Origin: Odobenus rosmarus divergens
Lineage: Eukaryota > Chordata > Mammalia > Carnivora > Odobenidae
Reading direction: 5' to 3'
DNA length: 64,000 nt
NCBI RefSeq assembly: GCF_000321225.1
Contig: NW_004450267.1
Coordinates: 3,704,792 to 3,768,791 of the forward strand
In this document: piece by piece, positions 47,250 through 58,592 of the stretch
Layout of the letters: every line of letters starts with the position of its first letter
How positions within the stretch are numbered: the first letter of the stretch is position 1
Made by a program: the position numbers and the translations under genes
The notes under the pieces: generated by a model
Database searches by the model: none
Seen by the model: only the letters and a program-made list of their open reading frames with translations
Told to the model about the DNA's origin: nothing

Positions 47250-47475
47250 GTAAAATATAGAATAGAATAGAATACTTATATTTTATTGGTTATTTTTATT
47301 ATATATTTTATTACATATTTTATTTTATTATATATATTCTATGTAATCATGTGATTTATATCACATATTATTTATGTTATATCATATATGATAATAATCG
47401 TATTATTTATAATATGTATGATTGCAGATAGTATATGTAATATACATTATTATATGACATATGATATTATATTGG
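47250..47475. repeat. AT-rich low-complexity island
   Basis: About 220 bp almost free of G and C, built from short TATAT, TTTTATTA and palindromic catatgat-like units after three (atagaat)-type repeats. It lies between GC-rich flanks. It has no clean repeat unit, so this is AT-rich low complexity more than a microsatellite. Confidence 0.9.
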
Positions 47476-48215
47476 TGCTCTCTGGCTTTAAATTCTGTGT
47501 TTTTTCTTCTATGTCAGTTTCTTCTGAGCCCCTTGGCCGCGCCCGGCTTCTGGTCTTGGGGAACAACTCAAGCAGGGAGGCCCCCACCCACCACATGAAA
47601 CCTAACTGGCCGTCTTGCTCTCCCGGGGGAGGCTGGCCCCTTGGGAGGGAAACACAACTCCGAAAGCCCTGACAGGTCATGCAGGACTTTCCTTTCTGGG
47701 TGGGTGCGGAGAGGACCACACATGACCCGGAAAGCCGCCTCAAGGCCCTTCCCCCCCACCTACTTCCCCAAGGCTCCCAAGGGGCAGGGGCCTTGCCTCG
47801 GAGTCTGTCCCCGCCTCCCGCACTCCTGTGTGCCCCTCCCAACAGCCCCCCTCCCCCGCACTTGCTCGCTCCGCCCCTCTGGCCGTTAGGTCTTTATTTA
47901 GCCTTGTGGCTGCCCATCTTTCTTACCTAAGGTGTGTTCCTGGGTTTCCTCTGCCCCGTGAGCCGGACGGGACTAGCTCCGCTGCCCCTAGAAAGCAGGG
48001 AAAGAGGCAGGCCGGGGACCTCAGTACTTGTGCCGGCTCACCGGTGCTCAAGCCAGCAAGGGGCAGGCTCCGGCAGCAGCCACAGCAGCGAGAGCGTGCA
48101 CCTGCTCCGCCCCGCCTCCTCCTGCCACCACCACCCACCCCCTCCCGCAGCCTCCTCTGGCCCCTTTGAAAGGGAGGAGCCTAGGGTTATCCGGGCTTGG
48201 TCATTTCAGCCCTGA
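47476..48215. other. GC-rich unique noncoding block
   Basis: It abuts the AT island. CpG-containing segments such as cttggccgcgcccggcttct and the C-rich 48100-48160 suggest regulatory DNA, but no transcript feature is visible. Confidence 0.3.
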
Positions 48216-48219
48216 CTGC

Positions 48220-48355
48220 CCGGAGCTAGCCAGCGGGCAGCAGGCCTGGGTTCTGGACCGTCCTGGCTTCTCACTCACTGTGTGACCCCGACAGGTCCTT
48301 TCCCAGAGGCCTGCATTTTTCCCATCCGCAGAATGTGAGGGCGTTAGGCCAGAAT
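48220..48355 (+). repeat. MIR fragment
   Basis: Plus-strand MIR: cctgggttctggaccgtcct, ctcactgtgtgaccccgac, atttttcccatccgcagaat. Confidence 0.6.
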
Positions 48356-48357
48356 GG

Positions 48358-48535
48358 TCATTCTCCGAATGGGGTCGCAGGAGTAGTCTCAGCAGCACCC
48401 GGGAGCTCCTTAGAAATGCAGCTTCTCAGGCCCCTCCTTGGATCCACTGAATCAGAAACACCAGGGGTTGGGTTTCCAGCAATCTGTTTTAACACATCCT
48501 CCAGGTGATCCGTGTTTGAAAACCACCGCCCTAGC
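48358..48535 (+). mobile_element. hAT-Charlie nonautonomous element (MER5/MER20-like)
   Basis: Near-complete interior: agcagcacccgggagctcct, tagaaatgcagcttctcagg, ccactgaatcagaaacacca, acatcctccaggtgatccgt, then tttgaaaaccaccg at the end. Confidence 0.85.
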
Positions 48536-49139
48536 GGACATCTGTGGTGGGCACCATGAGGAGCTGCCCACACCCCCTTCAGAGAGGGACTGCGTCCCAT
48601 TCCTGCTGCAGGGAGCACCCGCAGAAGACCGCCCTCCACTCTCAGCCCTCGTAGGGCTGGCCTGGGCTGAAGAAAACTGCCTGGGGGAAGGTCTCGCCTC
48701 CTTCCAGGGGCGTCCCACAGTAGGTGGGTGATCAACTTAGGGGTATAAATGTCTGGCCCCTCACCCCAGAGCAGGACACCCCCCCCCCCCCGCTCCAGAT
48801 GCCCCCTGGAGTCAGCTGAGGCCTCAACTTCTTCCTTCATGCAAGCCTGCCTCCTTCCCTTCCCTCCCACGGGTATTGGTCCCAAGAGCTCCCTGGTACA
48901 TGTGCGCCCTGCATGCTGACCTTCATCTCGGGGTCCGCTTCCCAGAGAACCCAACCAGCAACAGCCCCAAAGGGCTCTGACGCTGAGTCACCTCCAGCGG
49001 CAGCATCTCCATCACCAGCACCCCATGTGCTGCACTCACCATGTGCAGAGCCTGGCGCTGAGAACTCTGAGTGCCTCATTCTGCTCAGTTCCCAAAGCGC
49101 AGGCCTCCCTACCCTCCTGGGAGACGCGTGGTGGGGAGG
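48536..49139. other. Unique noncoding sequence
   Basis: It holds a C-run of about 14 bases at 48779-48792 and GC-rich flanks. No exon or repeat family recognised. Confidence 0.4.
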
Positions 49140-49365
49140 AAAGGGCAGAGGCCTCAGCATCAGACACCGTGGGCCACAGCTCTCCTCTGCCGACTGCTGG
49201 CTATGCGGCTTTGAGTGAGTACTCTCACATCTCTAAGCCTCATATTCCTGATCTATTAAATGGGTGCAATATACCCTCCTTTCGGGGTTTTGCGTTAGGT
49301 TTAAATACCATGATATATGTAAAACACACCTGGAACAGAGTAGGCCCACGATGTCTGTCCCTCCT
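49140..49365 (+). repeat. MIR element
   Basis: Plus-strand MIR: ctgctggctatgcggctttg, agtgagtactctcacatctc, taagcctcatattcctgatc, tattaaatgggtgcaatata, ttaggtttaaataccatg. Confidence 0.7.
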
Positions 49366-51000
49366 GTTCTGTGCACCCTATGGCCAGTGGCTTGGAAATG
49401 AACACGAAATGCCTACACTGACCCCAGGAATTGAACGGACCCGCGATGCAAAAGGTTCTTATCCACCCTTGAAAATACTCCAAAACAGCAATTCTTTAAA
49501 AAGAATTCTGTAGTGAAATAAACTTGGGCTGTCCAAGAATAAAAAGAAAACATAGTTCTCTCCTGCAGGACTGCCCAGAGGAGCATGATACGCTGAGGAG
49601 CACTGTGAGTCTTCAAGAAGGGGACCCAGTGTGAGAATAGGGTTTTCCAAACATTTGCCCAAGAAACCTTTTGACTTCTGACCACAAAATCCTTTTTCTT
49701 CTTTTTAAATAGCCAGTAACAGTCTCAGGTTCTGAGCGATGCTGATCTAAGTTCATTCTGTCGCTTCACAGATGGCCAGTTGAAGCGCAGAGTGATAGAT
49801 TAACATACTCAGGGGCCCTCAGAAACAGAGCTGGGGTCTTCACCATTTCAAGGAGCCCTGAAAATGGCGGGAGGCGTTTCAAGACAGCTGCTTGAGCAAG
49901 ATGGGGGCAGATACTACTGAGCGCGAGGTGCCCCGCCGTCTTCTCCGGTGGCCCCAGCTTACACCACACCCCGCTGCACCCACAGCTCACACCTCTCTCA
50001 TCTCGGAGCTCCTGGCGGATCTGGTCCGTTCATAACCTGTCGCACCAGTGTCTGCCCGAGTTTCTTACCAGCAACTTCTGTATGATCTCAGCTGTGTCCC
50101 TAGCTCCTCCCTCAGCCCAGCTGCCTGAAAGTTCCCACGAGAAGGGCAAGTGCGTCTGTGGGGGAGCAGGGCTACCAGCCTGTGGCGCTGGGGGCCGGGG
50201 GTGGTCGAGAAAGGGCCAGGGGACAGCTTGACCCCATGGCCGCTTAGGGGCACGAAGAGAATAGAAGGCACCCTCTTCCGTCTGCACGGAATGCTGTACT
50301 TGTGCTAGCAATAATCACGGGGGCACGTCCGGCGACTCCAAGCAAGCTGTTTGTTCTCCAGCTCAGGCAAGACTGAGCAGACATCTGGCAGAGGCCTGAG
50401 TCCGGCCATCTGCATGCTGTTCTGCTGTTCCACCACCGGGAACACAAGTCTTTGGGCCCCAGTGACCGTCAGAAGCGGGGGGGGGGCTTCCAACCATACA
50501 GCCAATTACCCCGCCGGCTAGCCGGCCACCTGTCCATCCATCTGTCCATCCAAAAGAAATATGCTGCCTTTGCTAGTCCCTCTCCCTTCCTGGCCACACC
50601 TGGTGCTCCACCTGGGAACTGACCAGCTCATGGGGCAAACCACGAATCGAGTCCCGGCCACAGGGTATGTTTTCACTAAGCCACTTTATGCCACCTCTGG
50701 GGCCCCCTCCCAGTCCCTCTCCCTTCCTGGCGCCACCGCTTGCCTGTGGGATGTCCAGTGTGACCTCCGGTGGCACTTCCGACAGGACTCGGAGATGAAC
50801 ACTGGGAAGGGGAGGAGAGGGGGAGGAGGGATGGGCGTGGAAGGGTGTTCAGGTGATCCTGGTCCCTCAGTTTTCCATAGAGGAGTCTCCCTCCTGGAAG
50901 TAGGCAGATCCTCTAGAATCCACACATGAAGACACTCAGGTCTAGAGAATAAAGACTTCCCCGTGGGGTTAGTTGTGGAGAAAGGGGAGGGAGATGGGCT
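49366..51000. other. Unique noncoding sequence
   Basis: No repeat or exon recognised, apart from a G10 run at about 50477-50487. Confidence 0.4.
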
Positions 51001-51009
51001 TGGGAATCC

Positions 51010-51215
51010 AGAAGCTCAGGGTTGTCAGGGACTTGTAGGTCAGCCGTCTCAGCTCCTATCTGCTGTTGGGCTTGTATCTCGTGTCCTCTCACAAGAGGTT
51101 GTGCAGCCTCTGCTGGCATACTTCCTGCAACAGGGAGCTCACTACCTTTCTAAACAGTTCTTTCCCACTCCTTCTGTGGCTCAGGGTCGCCTGCCCAGGT
51201 CCCAGTAAGCCGGGC
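51010..51215 (+). mobile_element. L3/CR1-type LINE fragment
   Basis: It matches the family seen at 26610: cagggttgtcagggacttgt, tgtgcagcctctgctggcat, caacagggagctcactacct. Confidence 0.55.
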
Positions 51216-54149
51216 CATTAGAACATCTGAGGGCATCCCCCCAACCAGATACTGGGAGTTTTGTGCAAACCAAATGTCACAGGGACTGTCGAGTCCCTGG
51301 AATTCATTAAGCTTGATGAGAGGAGGAATGTGAACACCAGATATTCATTAAATGGGGACAGAGACGGAGCTTCCTTCCATGAATGTTTAGTTCTGGGTCT
51401 CCACCATTTCCCCCAGATCGGCCCTGATGCTAACTCCTCCCAGCTTCCCAGTGCTCTCGCACCCCTCCCTCCTTTGGCCCTTACGGGGATCTGTAAGGTA
51501 GGCAGTCCTAGGCATGTCTCCACCCTTCCGTCTTGCTCCCCAAACCCACCGGTGCCATTTTTCTTTTCTGTGGAGGTGTGGCCTGGTTTTCATGTAGTCA
51601 TGCAATCAAACAACAGAGATTTGATGGGCACCCACAACGTGTCAGGCACCGTGCCAGGTGCTGGGACCACAAGGAGGCCCGAGAGCCGCCTTCAGAGAGT
51701 GCGGAGACTGTAGGCAGAACCGGATGACTGAAGGGGCAGGAGGATTACAGCGGCCTCTATGCAACAAAGCCCCGGGCCCCATGTGACCCAGTCTCAGCCT
51801 TTTGTGGCGTCCCGTGAAACGTACCCCAGTCATCAGGACTAAGTAAGAGAGCAAGGCCAATCTGTATTTGTGTTACTTGAGAAAGAGCAAAGGTGATCCC
51901 ATTTACAAACCCCGCCACATTACGCTGTCTGCAAAATCCCCTCACACCTGAACATGACAGCCCCTTGTGCTCCGAGGCCCTCTCTCACAACTCTTCTAGA
52001 CACAGGCCTAGCACTTCTCTTTCCTCTCCCCTTGTCTTCCAGCCCCCCAGCCCCTGGCCAAGGGGTCCCTGCCTCCCTCGCAGGCCAGGCCTGAGTCAGA
52101 GGCCCCAGAAGCTAACCCACATGGAGGAGCACAGGATGCTTGGGTGTGGTGTCAGACGGCAGGACATGCCCCCAGCAAGGACTCGGGCTGACCACGAAGC
52201 TTCTGGCAACACTGGGTGACACTGGGGACTGGGGACAGGCTGAGGTGCAAGGGAGGTAGGGTGTCTAGGGCCTTGGGAGTACTTTCCTATGGCTTATCTC
52301 ATCTACCGCTCACAGCCGTCCCGGGGGGAGGGGGGCGGCAAGGCCAGGAGCTGGCTGAACTCTTCCCAGTTCACAGACATGCACTCACGGCTAAGGTCAA
52401 TGTGATAGCACTCACGGAGAGCAGCCCTGACTCAGGCCACACGTTTTGGAGGACTCCGATGTGATCACGGGACCACGTGGGTGTCCATGCACGGAGACGT
52501 GAACGTGAGCACAGTCATGCAGAGAAAGTGAGGGCTCACACTGGGGAGAACGGGGAGGGTGCTCTGGGCACCACTTAGGCAGAAATGTGGGATCCAGCAG
52601 CGTTCTTCTTGGATATACCACACTCGGCAGCTCTTACCAGGTCTGTGAATAGGACAAAGTTGCCTGCAGCAGGATCTTTGGTGTGGGGGTGGGGAGGAGG
52701 GCAGAGGTGAGCGGGAGGTGCTGTGGGGGTCCGGCAATGCCGGCGAGGGTGGCCAAGCCGGTGAGGGCACACCGCAGAGCAGTGGGCAGCGGTGGGGTGT
52801 GCGCAGTAAGGGGGGTGAAGCTTAGAAACTTGATGCTGAATGAAAAAGAAAAAGCAAGAGAATAGACTGAGTTGTTCAAATTAAAACATATGTCCACAAA
52901 ACAATAACACCACCTTGCCCGAACACAGAAGACACTCAGGAAGCACATTAGAGTGACTGTTCGGGGCTGGGGGTGGGGTATGGTGATATATGGGAATAAA
53001 TGAAACGAGAGGCCTCCCAGCGAGCAGTGGTGGCAATGGGTCACGTACTGGGGGCGTCATGGACTCACCTTCCGCGCCCGAGCTTAGAAATGCTGGCGAG
53101 AATGGCACGGCAGGGAAGGTGGCTGGGACGTACTGAGAACTTCCGGCTTCGCTCACAGTCCACGCTGAGCAGCAGACCAGCCCAGGCCCCCAGGGAACAC
53201 GGCTCTCTGCATAGGCTCCACCTGAGCGGGTGCTGGGGGGCAGGCAGAGGAGGTGACACAGTCTGTACCCTCAAGAAGCCCACAGGTCAGCACGGAAACC
53301 GGTGGAGACTCTCAAGCTGGGCCTGGGGCTTCTCGGTGTGTTCTAGAGGCTGCCCAGAGCCAAGGAGGAAGAAGGAAGAGGGTTGAGTGGGAGCATCTTG
53401 CTTTTTCCACGGACACCCCGGTCCCTGCTGTCTATAAGGCCCTGTCGGGGAGGTCAGGCCACTGGCCGCACACACACCAGGCTCCGTGCTCCTGCTCAGG
53501 CCTGTGTGGCAGGGAGTGGGGTCTCGGGGGAGGGCTGCAACAAATCCTGTCAGGGAAGGGGGGCTGCAGAGGGGGGCAGCTGGCGCTCTGGGCGTGGAAA
53601 GGCCCCTCAGGCTCTGAGAATGCAAGGTGCTTGGTGAGGCTGCCGAATGTCCGTCCACTCGATGTGCCCTGCGGGGCAGCTCCACCAGGCCTCCCCAGCT
53701 GGGGGCTCCAGGCTCAGTGCTGCCCAGGCTGAGACCCGTGGGGCATGGGTCCGTCTACAAAGCGGCTCTGCCTGGGAGGCTCTTTGGAAGACAGTCGCAT
53801 AAACCAAACCTAAGACAAGGCTTCAGCTGTCATTGCTATCGGGGACCACACACAGAGGGGCTGGGGCTCGTGGATGGCACTGAGTCTCTCTGGATTGAAA
53901 TTTCTCCCATAGTTTGTCTGCATCCCTCCGGTTGCCTGTTCAGACTCGGGGGAAAGTGTGCTAACCATACCTCGTGAGCGAGTCTCCATTTGAATGGTCA
54001 TAAATTCCAAGCTGGTGGCTGATGAGTGGAGGTGTGGAGGTCTTGCGTTGGGCTTAGACTCCCTGCCACACACACGCGTGAACACAGATGGATGCATACA
54101 AGTGTGGGTGCCGGGGGCAGGGGCGCTGCTTGGAGCTAGTCCAGCCCCC
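51216..54149. other. Unique GC-rich noncoding sequence
   Basis: Short ancient-repeat resemblances occur at 51605-51680 (gcacccacaacgtgtcaggc, accgtgccaggtgctgggac). Otherwise no repeat, exon or RNA gene is recognisable in 2.9 kb. The longest frames (for example 53253-53732 plus) are paired with frames on the other strand. Confidence 0.4.
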
Positions 54150-54154
54150 GATGC

Positions 54155-54220
54155 CCTTGTTTTTACAGATCCAGACACTGAGCCCAGAGAGGGAAGGGTT
54201 TATCGCAGGACCCCTGACCT
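54155..54220 (-). repeat. Possible MIR/L2 core fragment
   Basis: tttttacagatccagacact and gagcccagagagggaagggt resemble the reverse-complement MIR core. Confidence 0.35.
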
Positions 54221-55125
54221 CCTGGACATACCCAGGCCTCTCCAGGGTGAGTGGCTCACAAAAAAATCAGACCACCTACAAGCAAGCGTCTGGTCATCCA
54301 TTGGGCTGAGGGAGGTACCACCAACCCATTTAATGTGCCCCAAATGGCTGTTGTTTATTATTTAAAAATAATATTTTAAGTAGTAACTCTAAGAATCCCC
54401 TTGCATCTCTGTATTATTTCCCTGCTTACCAAGCCCCTACACATCTCCTTCTTCCTACAACAGTCCCTTGACGGAGCTCTCATTACCAGTGTCTCGAAGT
54501 GGAGAAAGAGGTAGCTGTGGTTGTCCAAGATTGCCCAGGTGGTGAGGGCTGACCATGGATTCAAAGGCAGTCCTCTCTTAGGTGTGAGGTTCTCTCTACC
54601 ACACCATTGCTTGGAAATTTCTGCTTGCCCTGCCAAATTCCACTTGCAGCCAAACCTCTGGGCTTTGCATGTGGAGATCAGCCAGAAAGTCTTTAAATGA
54701 ACCGAGGTTTGCCCTTAGTCAAAGCAGGTGCTGTGAGGCACAGCGAACTTGCCCCCTTGGCCCACAAACTGCTGCTGTGCTCTGGCTGGAGGCCCACTGA
54801 CCCAGCACACCGCTCTGGGGCCAGAGGAGATGCTGTGGGGAGGGATGCGTAGTTAGGCTTTGACACACATACAAGAATAAATCTCTCCGCCAAGCCTGCA
54901 AGCTTTCCAAAGGCCATTATCATTTGTGTACACACACAAGATGACAGAAACGAAAGCAGAGGCTAGAGATGCTATTATTAGGTCACTTTTATTCAGAGAA
55001 CTAGGGCATCCATAGGGAAAGTTGAAAACCCAGAGCCTACTTAGCCGAGATTATGTTTTCTTACAGGTGATGGTAACCATGGTCAACATGAGCTGTAGAG
55101 TAGCCAGGACGATACTTGCCTGTAA
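54221..55125. other. Unique noncoding sequence
   Basis: A weak MIR-like core lies around 54480-54590 (ctcgaagtggagaaagaggt). Nothing else recognised. Confidence 0.35.
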
Positions 55126-55127
55126 CT

Positions 55128-55154
55128 GGGGGGGTGGGGGGGGGTTGGGGGGGA
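55128..55154 (+). repeat. G-rich tract (G7-T-G9-TT-G7), potential G-quadruplex
   Basis: Three long G-runs separated by one or two T. Each long run can supply two G3 stacks, so an intramolecular quadruplex is sterically possible. It lies 1.4 kb beyond the predicted XXYLT1 poly(A) site. Confidence 0.9.
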
Positions 55155-55159
55155 GAGGC

Positions 55160-55879
55160 AGATGGCGGTGGCTACAATTTTATAGCATTTATGATTACAA
55201 AAGTAATTAATATTCAGAAATATCGAAATAAATACATAGGAAGATAGAAAGCACCTTAATCCTTCCTAGTACCCAGAAATGTTCTTTTCCGACTTCTGTT
55301 CCACTCATTCCTATAGGCTTATGCAATGCAGTGAAAGTTTTCATCAGGCAAAGGAAACACAGCACAATTAGTCATGTTTGCACTGCATCAATTATAACAG
55401 GATTCCAATGAGGAACCAGCCATCTAAGAGCTGTCCAGGAGTTGTACCCATTGGCTTTGCTGGGCCGGCTGGATTTCCTGTTGAGTGTCATCTTGCTGTT
55501 CACCAAGGCGACTGGTGACAGAGGCGGGGAAGCTCCTGAGGAGGTGATCTCAATGGTAAAGAAGGAGATGTGGTTTGGCTTTTGCCCATTTTGATCAACA
55601 AGTTCATTGTTCTTTCTTTGCACTAACAAAGGACTCTCGTAGCTACAGAAATCCTTGAATTATTGAAATTAATGTTGGAAAAATACCTTTCTTATTATGA
55701 GTCTAAAATTCTCTAGCATTTTACCCACTTTTTCACATTGAAAAAAAATTGTTTTTAATGTGGTGGTTGAAACATACGGTTTTTAAGGATTTGAACTAAT
55801 TAAATACAGTGGAACAGGCTCTCTTTTTACATATACACATACACACAAATATGTAATATTAAAAATAAAGTGAGGATCA
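55160..55879. other. Unidentified AT-balanced sequence
   Basis: A minus-strand frame of 85 codons (55372-55629) has an unusually natural amino-acid composition (for example SSGASPPLSPVALVNSKM), but I do not recognise it and it has no splice sites that I can support. It may be a fragment of an old repeat. Confidence 0.3.
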
Positions 55880-56130
55880 TACTGTACATATAATGTTATA
55901 TTTTGCCTTCTTTACTTAACAGCACATAATAAGCATTTCCCAAGGCATTAAATATTCTTGAAAAATACGATTTTAATGCCTAAACTATTTTATTATATGG
56001 GTGTAACATAATTTATCCACTCCCCTAGTCAATATTTTAAGTTGATCCCAGTTGTTTTCTATTTAAAACAACTGGTGTGATAATGACTCTCTATCCACAT
56101 CTCTAGTTATTTTCTTACAATAAACTTGAA
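55880..56130 (-). mobile_element. Old L1 3' UTR fragment
   Basis: Reverse-complement L1M landmarks: atgttatattttgccttctt, gcatttcccaaggcattaaa, gtaacataatttatccactc, cccctagtcaatattttaag. Confidence 0.6.
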
Positions 56131-56144
56131 AATTGGAATCACCT

Positions 56145-56240
56145 TCATGAGGTTTTCGTGAGCATTATCAGTTGTGCATAAATCCCCCAATACAATGCTC
56201 GGTGCACAGCAGGTGTTCAGCAACTAGCAGCTATAAATAG
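56145..56240 (+). repeat. MIR 3' fragment
   Basis: It ends like a plus-strand MIR: tgaggttttcgtgagcatta, aatgctcggtgcacagcagg, tgttcagcaactagcagcta. Confidence 0.5.
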
Positions 56241-56564
56241 GAAATCAAGTACCTAGAAGAACAGACTAATTCTGCCGGAGCAGAGGCAGGAGAGAGACGT
56301 GCTCCGTTTGGTCAGGGGATGATGTAACCGGACAGTTTGGAGTAAGGAGGAAAGGGGCTGTTCTTGCTTCTAGGAGATGATTCTCTAGTGACCCCGATAT
56401 GACCCGGCTGCCAGCCCCGTCCCCATGGCCGGGAGCACGCTAAGCTCTGTCATGTGGATGGTTGGCGGGGGGAGGGGGGAGCTCTGAATAACACTGACTG
56501 CACTCTTGATTCAGAACCTCCAGGTAGCCATAAACTGTGATCAGAGAAGAAACAACATAATCAT

Positions 56565-57696
56565 TGTGTTCTCAAAGCTTGTTTATTAGCTATTCTCACT
56601 CATGGTGAAGAGAAATAAAAAAGTGAATGAAATGGAAATCAAAGGAGATGAAAATCCAACCACAGTTCTTCCCTGAGGACCTCTGCTGAACTAGACAAAA
56701 TGCACCGTCAGGGGCTTCGTGTCTGCATCTTACAAGGGAACTCATTCAGAGAAGAACGTAATTTCTTAGAAGGAACAGGGTCTAATATGATGCAGTAAGA
56801 AAAATCACGGGATGATGTTTTAAACAGAGACTGAATGCCTATCAGTCTATGAGCGACCCCCCTTCGGAGCCACCCGGTTATGTGCAGAAACTGAGGGGCT
56901 CCTCTTTGGAATGCATCTTCTCCATCCAGACGACTCTATCTCCTTTCCCTGGGGGTGGCCGAGCTCTGTTCTTTGATGGAGGATCTGACTTCCGAGCACC
57001 GCCTGGTCACCTGAAGCCGGCTGGGATAAAGGAGGGATAATGAGGTTCTGGGATGCGGCTGGGAGCGGGAAGCTGGGGAAGCTACAGTAATGAGGCCGGT
57101 TTCTCAGGTGGGCGGCGGCCGGCCCTGCAGGCCCTGCCCGAGCCGGTGGTGACCTTCACACCCGACCGGGCAATGTGGGCGTGGTGGGAACAAGCACACA
57201 GCCTCCTACCGGTGCACGTGGGGAAGGTGGGCATTCACTGGATGCTTCAACTTGGCGCTGGCTGTGAAAACCCTGGCTCGCTCGTTCGGCGCTCCCTGGG
57301 AGCCCTAGCAGTACTGTTTGTTCTTTCTGGCAAAAGGGAAGCTTGTCAATTTAAAATAAATTTGTATTTGGTCTAAGAAATGCCGGTACTTGAAAGGATT
57401 TCCATTGTTTGGGGGCTGAGGGCACGAAGGGCCATTTCCTTTCTTCTCTTTACCCGCCTGTGTCCGAGCCCCCTGGAAGATGTCTGTGTGTTGGCCCTCC
57501 ACCATGCCCGGCCCCCCGCAGAGAAACGGCCCCGAGCACCAGCAACGCATAGGCCAGTCCTCCCTGGGCGGGACAGCGGCAGCACCTTGTCCGGGAGCAC
57601 ATCCCCACGGAGGTTCGGACGCCAGCCTGGGGCCGGTAACAGGGGTGCCCCTTGGGCTCCCCCGGACACCCAAGGGCACGGCAGACGGGGATGGAC
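56565..57696 (-). other. XXYLT1: Probable XXYLT1 3' UTR
   Basis: About 1.1 kb lies between the TAG stop and the first strong poly(A) signal on the minus strand. The stop-proximal half is GC-rich and becomes more AT-rich near the signal. No interspersed repeat is recognisable in it. The 3' limit is inferred from the signal and not from transcript data. Confidence 0.6.
56582..56587 (-). terminator. XXYLT1: Poly(A) signal AATAAA of XXYLT1 (predicted)
   Basis: The hexamer AATAAA on the minus strand is followed within about 30 nt by a GT/T-rich element (tatgttgtttcttctc, about 56537-56552). That is the usual arrangement of hexamer, cleavage zone and downstream element. I found no AATAAA or ATTAAA on this strand between the stop codon and this site. 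Confidence 0.6.
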
Positions 57697-58093
57697 CTAG
57701 GCGTCCGGGATGGGGGTGTTGCAGTTCCCATGGTAGATCTTCACGTGGCCCTCACACCGGAAGTAAGCCTCAAAGACGTCACTGTAGCCGTGGTCCCTCC
57801 ACCAGGTGCAAAGCTGCCGGTTCCAGGTGCAGTCCAGCACGTGGAAGAGCTCGGGGTGCTCCATGCCGATCATGGTGAAGAAGTCCTGGTCCCCGAGGTG
57901 GCCGCGGAAGCGGTACTTGTCGGCCAGCCGCTGCACCTGGGCCGGCTCCAGCAGGCGGCTGTAGAGGGCCGACTGGCGCATGGCCTCCAGGTTCAGCAGC
58001 ATCACTCCGCTGTTGAAGCCCGGCAGCCCCTCGGGGGGAGGGTTCCCAACCCGCGTCTTGGGGTTCTCGTGGCGGAACTGCCAGAATGTGTGC
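57697..58093 (-). CDS. XXYLT1: XXYLT1 terminal coding exon (C-terminal 131 residues)
   Basis: XXYLT1 is an ER-membrane, Mn2+-dependent retaining glycosyltransferase of the GT8 fold. It adds the second, alpha-1,3-linked xylose from UDP-xylose to Xyl-Glc-O glycans on EGF repeats of proteins such as Notch. The exon opens with the last base of a split codon at 58093 and reads 131 codons to a TAG at 57697-57699. Visible motifs, by exon residue, are FNSGVMLLNL (26-35, the GT8 nucleotide-sugar fold signature), GDQDFF (67-72), a Trp/Cys-rich stretch LDCTWNRQLCTWW (86-98), and KIYHGNCNTP near the end (118-127). By GT8 analogy the His of YHGN is a likely metal ligand. The N-terminal anchor and DxD motif lie in upstream exons outside the window. 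The length fits the C-terminal third of a protein of about 393 residues. No frameshift or stop is seen. The identification comes from recognising the protein; no search was run. Confidence 0.93.
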
Positions 58094-58115
58094 CTGGGAA
58101 GGGGAAAGAGAGCAG
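58094..58115 (-). promoter_or_regulatory. XXYLT1: Splice acceptor and polypyrimidine tract of XXYLT1 last intron
   Basis: Read on the minus strand, a CT-rich run (ctgctctctttccccttcc) ends in CAG immediately before the exon. The homologous reading frame also continues upstream into sequence with no resemblance to the protein, so the exon boundary at 58093/58094 is well placed. The intron ends in phase 2: the first exon base completes a codon started in the previous exon. Confidence 0.88.
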
Positions 58116-58344
58116 ATTTCACTGGGTTTGTGCGGGTAAAACAGTCTGCCGGCCCTATTTTCCTGGGTCTTCACAACCAGCCTGGAGAGAGAGGCCATTT
58201 TCACTCCAGTTTTACTGCTCTGAGAACTGGGAGGTTCTTAGGTTCAGAATCGGCACCACACCACCAGAAAGTGGCACAACTGCACTCAGACCCAGGCTTC
58301 CTGACTCCAAGCCTCACGGTCTTCCCATAGCCTCTGCTCCTTCA

Positions 58345-58592
58345 GGAATGCAACATTGCTAACGTTTGTATAGGACTCAGCAAGCAGCGGGCACTGCACA
58401 AAATCAGCTTATTTCCTCCCCACCACAGCCTATGAGATGGGTGCTCTCTGGGATGGTCTGTCACTTCCCAGCAGAGGAGAATGATGCACAGAGAGGTTCT
58501 ACAGCTTGCCTGAGGTCACACAGCTAGTGAGTATGCAGCTGCAGAACCAGGGACTAAACCCAGGCATCTGGCTCCAGAGTCTACTTTTTATT
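58345..58592 (-). repeat. MIR element in XXYLT1 intron
   Basis: A near-complete reverse-complement MIR: gctaacgtttgtataggact, cagcctatgagatgggtgct, gatgcacagagaggttctac, gcctgaggtcacacagctag, ctggctccagagtctac. Its terminal bases form part of the SINE target-site duplication that follows. Confidence 0.8.

Noticed and set aside
57652..58362. 236-codon plus-strand frame over the XXYLT1 exon
   Set aside because: It is the antisense shadow of the real exon. The minus strand carries the GT8 motifs.
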